The notes under the pieces: generated by a model | What the model was told of the DNA's origin: nothing | Databases searched by the model: none | Seen by the model: only the letters and a program-made list of their open reading frames with translations | In this document: piece after piece, positions 60,432 through 64,000 of the stretch | How the letters are laid out: the number at the start of each line of letters is the position of its first letter | Position numbering within the stretch: position 1 is the stretch's first letter | NCBI GenBank assembly: GCA_902806575.1 | Contig: CADCXD010000001.1 | Location: forward strand, 2,170,001-2,234,000 | Direction of reading: 5' to 3' | Length of the DNA stretch: 64,000 nucleotides | Source of the DNA: Jackrogersella multiformis | Taxonomy: Eukaryota; Ascomycota; Sordariomycetes; Xylariales; Hypoxylaceae | Program-made: the position numbers and the translations under genes

Positions 60432-62275
60432 ATGGCGCAAAACAATATGCATAATTTAGTAACATTAATCAAGCGGTAGGCCAGATCCATATATGATGTC
60501 TTTCTCTTTCTTGGCTTCTTTTCACCTTTCACCTTATAGCTCTGGTATAACAATATTCGAAATCATTCTGATTATAAACCTAGGCTAGAAGCTGCCACCA
60601 CCCGCCTAGAGGACATCGCCTCGTCGACGATAGAACTACCTCAAGTCGTTCCCGCCCTCACAGCAACTGTCGCGACACCTTCCGGCCCGTCTAGTGCTGC
60701 GAGTCCCATGCCACATCAACTTACCTCTGCGCCCACCCCTCCCGCGTTGAAACAGGTCCCCGAAGAGCCTTTACCCGAGTCTATTGAAGAATTCGATGTC
60801 TTCATCAACCAGTCCGTCGATAAATATGTCAAGGCTAGCAACAAAATAGGCGGCCTGCTCGCCGAACAGGCTTCTAAGGTGCTCGAGGGTTTCAAACAGC
60901 AGCGCCGCTTTCTTTTGATATCTACTAGGGCCAAGAAGCCTGATATAACAGGATCCGAGATGGTTGTCTACCAAGAGCTTTTAAAACCTATTAACGAGGC
61001 GCTCATGGCTGTCGGTAGTATTAAGGAATCCAACCGAGGCTCGCCCGTCTTCTCCCAGTTGAGCGCCGTAGCTGAGGGTATTATGGTGCTGGCTTGGGTT
61101 ACCGTAGACAACAAACCTTTTAAGCACGTCGAGGAGTCCCTAGGGTCGGCGCAGTTCTTTGGGAACAGGGTACTAAAGGAACATAAGGACAAGTATAGAT
61201 AGCCCTTTATTTTTTTGATATTATGATCAGTGCTGACCGGTGCTGACCTTATACGTAGGGACACTGACCATGTTGATTGGGTTCAAGCATTTTACCAAGT
61301 ATTCCGCGACCTTGCTGAGTACGTCAAGCAGTATTTCCCCAACGGCATCCCGTGGAATGTGAAAGGACAGCCCGCGTCTGAGGTTGCGAAGACATTGTCG
61401 TCTGCTCCGGCCGCTGCTGCTGCTCCCCCGCCTCCTCCACCACCCGCTGCAGGCGGCGCACCGCCTCCGCCGCCTCCGGGCCCGCCGCCTGTTCTGCAGA
61501 TCAAGGACCATGCCCCGTCCTCTAAGTCGGACGGCATGGGCGCGGTTTTTAGCGAGTTAAACAAGGGCGAGAACGTAACTAAGGGTCTACGGAAAGTAGA
61601 CAGGTCACAGATGACGCACAAGAACCCGTCTCTAAGGGCCAGCTCTACCGTATCGGACCACGACTCGTCCCACAGGGGCAAGAGTCCCGCTCCCGGGAAG
61701 AAGCCGAAGCCCGAGAGCATGCGACTTAAGAAGCCGCCGAAGAAGGAACTCGACGGTAACAAATGGATAATTGTAAGGCTCCTTACCTATACCAACTTTA
61801 ATCATGAACGATAAAGACTAATGGCTCGCAGGAAAACTTCGACAAGCACCCCGACCCGATCGAGATCGAGGCCGAAATGTCGCACTCGATCCTCATCAGC
61901 CGCTGCAACCAGACGACCATCATCGTCAAGGGCAAGGCCAACGCCATCACCGTCGAGAATACCCAGCGCGTGAGCGTCGTCATCGACTCGCTCGTGTCTA
62001 CCGTCGACGTCGTCAAGTCCTCCAATTTTGCCCTGCAGGTTATGGGCACCCTGCCCACCATCCTGCTCGACCAGCTCGACGGCGCCCAAGTTTATCTGAG
62101 CAAGGAGAGCACCTCCACCCGCGTCTTCTCCAGCAAGTCCGCCAGCATCAACGTCAACATCCTCTCCGGCCCGGACGAAGATTACAAGGAGATCCCGCTG
62201 CCTAGCCAGTTCTGCTCGTATTACGACGAGGAGAAGGGGGACATGGTTAATGAGATCGTCGACCACGCGGGTTAA
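60432..62275 (+). CDS. SRV2: adenylyl cyclase-associated protein (CAP/Srv2)
   Basis: Exons 60432-60475, 60584-61192, 61259-61772 and 61832-62275 give 536 residues; introns are 108, 66 and 59 bp and all phases agree. The start is MAQNNMHNLVTLIKR, joined to LEAATTRLEDIASS, the N-terminal motif that in yeast binds adenylyl cyclase. The helical folded domain follows (SIEEFDVFINQSVDKYVKAS to VDWVQAFYQVFRDLAEYVKQ, PNGIPWNV). Then come two polyproline blocks (PPPPPPPAAGGAPPPPPPGP) that can bind profilin or SH3 domains, a WH2-like segment (KGLRKVDRSQMTHKN), and the C-terminal beta-helix CARP domain (NCNQTT-like RCNQTTIIVKGKANAITVEN, SQFCSYYDEEKGDMVNEIVD). The protein recycles cofilin-bound actin monomers and links Ras/cAMP signalling to actin. 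Length is as expected. Confidence 0.96.
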
Positions 62276-63059
62276 GCTAGACGAAGCTGGGCTGGGCTGC
62301 TTCCCTGCTACCTCGGGTATAGAGATACCGGGTGCAAATAAGTGATGGCGGTGGCCGTCGATATTGGATTAGACGAGGTGAGATAGAAGATGTAAGACCA
62401 GATGTGGTGCGAGAGAACCGAACAAACCGACGTTCCGCCTAGAGGGCGAACGGGTAGGTGTTATAAAGCCAGGATACCCGGGTGTTGCTGCGCTTCCCAT
62501 GGTATTCAATAGTATTGTTGCCTAGATAGCATTCATACTATTATTCATCAAAGCATTTACAAGTCCAATATTTCTCTCATACCCACTTACCTACCTAGGT
62601 ACATTTTACATTTACATATCAACAGAGCAGAGCGAAATCAGAATAACTCAAAATCAAATAACACAACATAGTACGAATTATGTCAAAATGTTCATTTCCT
62701 TTCCCATTGATAAAAGCTACCTAACCTAGCTATCTAGGCTATACGTCTATCCGCCAACACCGGTCTCATGCTCTAGCGATCTAGCGAAAGGCAACTAACC
62801 AAAACCGCGGAGAGGAATCTCCGCTTGTGCCGACGAGGGGAAGTTGGGTTTATGAGATCGTGATGATATATAGCGGTAGATGAAAACATGCAACATCGCA
62901 CATCTACCTACTTTCTCCTACGCTGGCTTTCAAGATTCCATGAGCAGTAAATAGCAGCGGGGGCGGCAGCGGCGGAAACGGTGGCAGCGATATGTCTGTC
63001 TGTCTCTAGCGTGAGGCATAAATAAAACCCCGTGTTCCTCTCCCGTCTTTCTTTTTTGC
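62276..63059. other. intergenic between convergent genes
   Basis: This is the 3' flank of SRV2 and of the carnitine acetyltransferase. One TACCTAGGTA word lies near 62590. No gene is seen; short frames have no motif. Confidence 0.55.
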
Positions 63060-64000
63060 TTATAGTCTCGCCTTTGGCGCCTCCAGGAGGGGCGAGAGCA
63101 GGTCGCGGATGTCGTTGGCGGCCTCATTGATGTAGTAGCTCATCTTTTGGCTACCAATGCCCTTGGACACGATATTAAAGTTGAGACTACGGTTCATTGT
63201 TCGTTAGCGTCTTTCTCCCAAACCAGAAACTCCCAGAAAACCTCGTGGGAAGGGGAGGGGGAGAAACTCACCTGTTCTCGTTAATCATATAAGCGATACC
63301 GAACCCTTGATCGATGACCTGGCTCCAGCCGTACCCGTTGAAGAACTCGGAGCTCAGCTGGCTCGTCGACAGGAACCACGAGCTGCTGTAGCCGAAGGCC
63401 GGGTCCTTGTAGATGGCGGGCAGCTCCTCGCCGGGCTCCAGTAGCTTCTTGAGGCCGAACAGGTGGCGATCGACGCCCTTGCCGTCGGAGGCCGCGCTGA
63501 TGTACTCGAGGTGCGAGGCGATGGCCTTGCGGAACCACTTAGCCCGGTCCTTCGCCGAGATATCGGGGTCCGCCATCGCATTGCAGAACGCGACGCTATC
63601 TTCTGATACCGAGCGGCACGTCTCGGTGCGTCCCAGCTGGAAGCGGCGCGTGGCGGCCGACTCGTATGTAGGGCGGTTCGTGCCGTACATCTTGTGATAG
63701 GCCAGCTGGATGATCATCTGCACGTAAGCGTCGGGCGAGAACTTGAACTTCTTGATCAGGCCCTTCCCGTAGGCTTGGTAGGCTTGCACGGCGAGCTCGT
63801 GCTTCCCAATTACCTCATCGAAGTCCCGGATTGCGCGATCGATCTCTCCCTGCACCTCCTTGGTGATTTCGAAGTTGACCGCGACTGGTGCGGGTAGATC
63901 GGGCCGCGTAGACGGGTCGCTGAAGTCGAGCTTGTTATTGAAGATGGCATCGTTTACGTAGTCATTAAGCCGATGCGTAGGGGTACCGTCCATCATGCTG
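63060..64000 (-). CDS. carnitine O-acetyltransferase, C-terminal part
   Basis: The gene enters from the right edge. Visible exons are 64000-63272 and 63186-63060, with an 85-bp intron (GTGAGT...CGTAG, phase 2) joining YMINENSLNFNIVSKGIGSQ. About 285 residues are present. The first are SMMDGTPTHRLNDYV, the segment right after the catalytic His of the family's HS-x-x-DG motif; that His codon is just outside the window. Further family landmarks are LAYHKMYGTNRPTYESAATR, RFQLGRTETCRSVSEDSVAF, CoA/carnitine-binding features, HLFGLKKLLE and STSQLSSEFFNGYGWSQVID. The enzyme moves acetyl groups between CoA and carnitine so that acetyl units can cross mitochondrial or peroxisomal membranes. The end, APKARL, is not a clear PTS1 peroxisomal signal (ARL resembles it weakly). 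It is convergent with SRV2. Confidence 0.94.

Noticed and set aside
61802..62266. 154-codon antisense frame opposite SRV2
   Set aside because: It is the complement of a GC-rich, strongly conserved CARP exon; composition reflects the sense codons.
1..64000. CRISPR array, rRNA genes or a prokaryote-style operon
   Set aside because: No regularly spaced direct repeats, no rRNA-like sequence, and all supported genes have eukaryotic splice structure.

Overview
The window is nuclear DNA of a filamentous ascomycete (Pezizomycotina, probably Sordariomycetes). This is inferred from short GT-AG introns (about 51-120 bp) with CTAAC-like branch sites and from the gene set: a VIB-1/XprG-type NDT80 regulator, a Zn2Cys6 factor, a SUR7/PalI membrane protein, a fungal-type MscL, a fused HPPK-DHPS, and YAT-type carnitine acetyltransferase. 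Most genes are split, so the exon models below were rebuilt from splice sites, reading phase and family motifs.

Left block (1-22.6 kb), fairly gene dense. In order: Zn2Cys6 factor (-, partial), DUF2985 membrane protein (-), MscL homologue (-), a UbiA-superfamily gene broken by one in-frame TAG (+), a small BTB protein (-), a Ty1/copia reverse-transcriptase relic (-), a SUR7/PalI protein (-), a leucine-repeat-like conserved protein (-), a short-chain dehydrogenase (-), a nitronate monooxygenase (-), the folate-synthesis HPPK-DHPS gene (+), and a putatively N-myristoylated coiled-coil protein (-).

Middle block (22.6-53.7 kb). Only one gene is supported here, the VIB-1-like regulator (31.6-34.2 kb, -). 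It sits between gene deserts of about 8.9 and 19.5 kb. The deserts hold tandem microrepeats, AT-rich patches and many copies of a short palindromic word built on TACCTAGGTA.

Right block (53.7-64 kb), dense housekeeping genes: TIM21 (-), ArfGAP GLO3 (+), a MAK32-like PfkB kinase (-), the cyclase-associated protein SRV2/CAP (+), and the 3' part of a carnitine O-acetyltransferase (-) running off the end.

The genes are mostly unrelated housekeeping and regulatory loci; I see no convincing biosynthetic or defence cluster. The least explained items are the single-stop UbiA gene, the palindrome family, the desert around the VIB-1-like gene, and an unassigned protein-like open frame near 5.0 kb.
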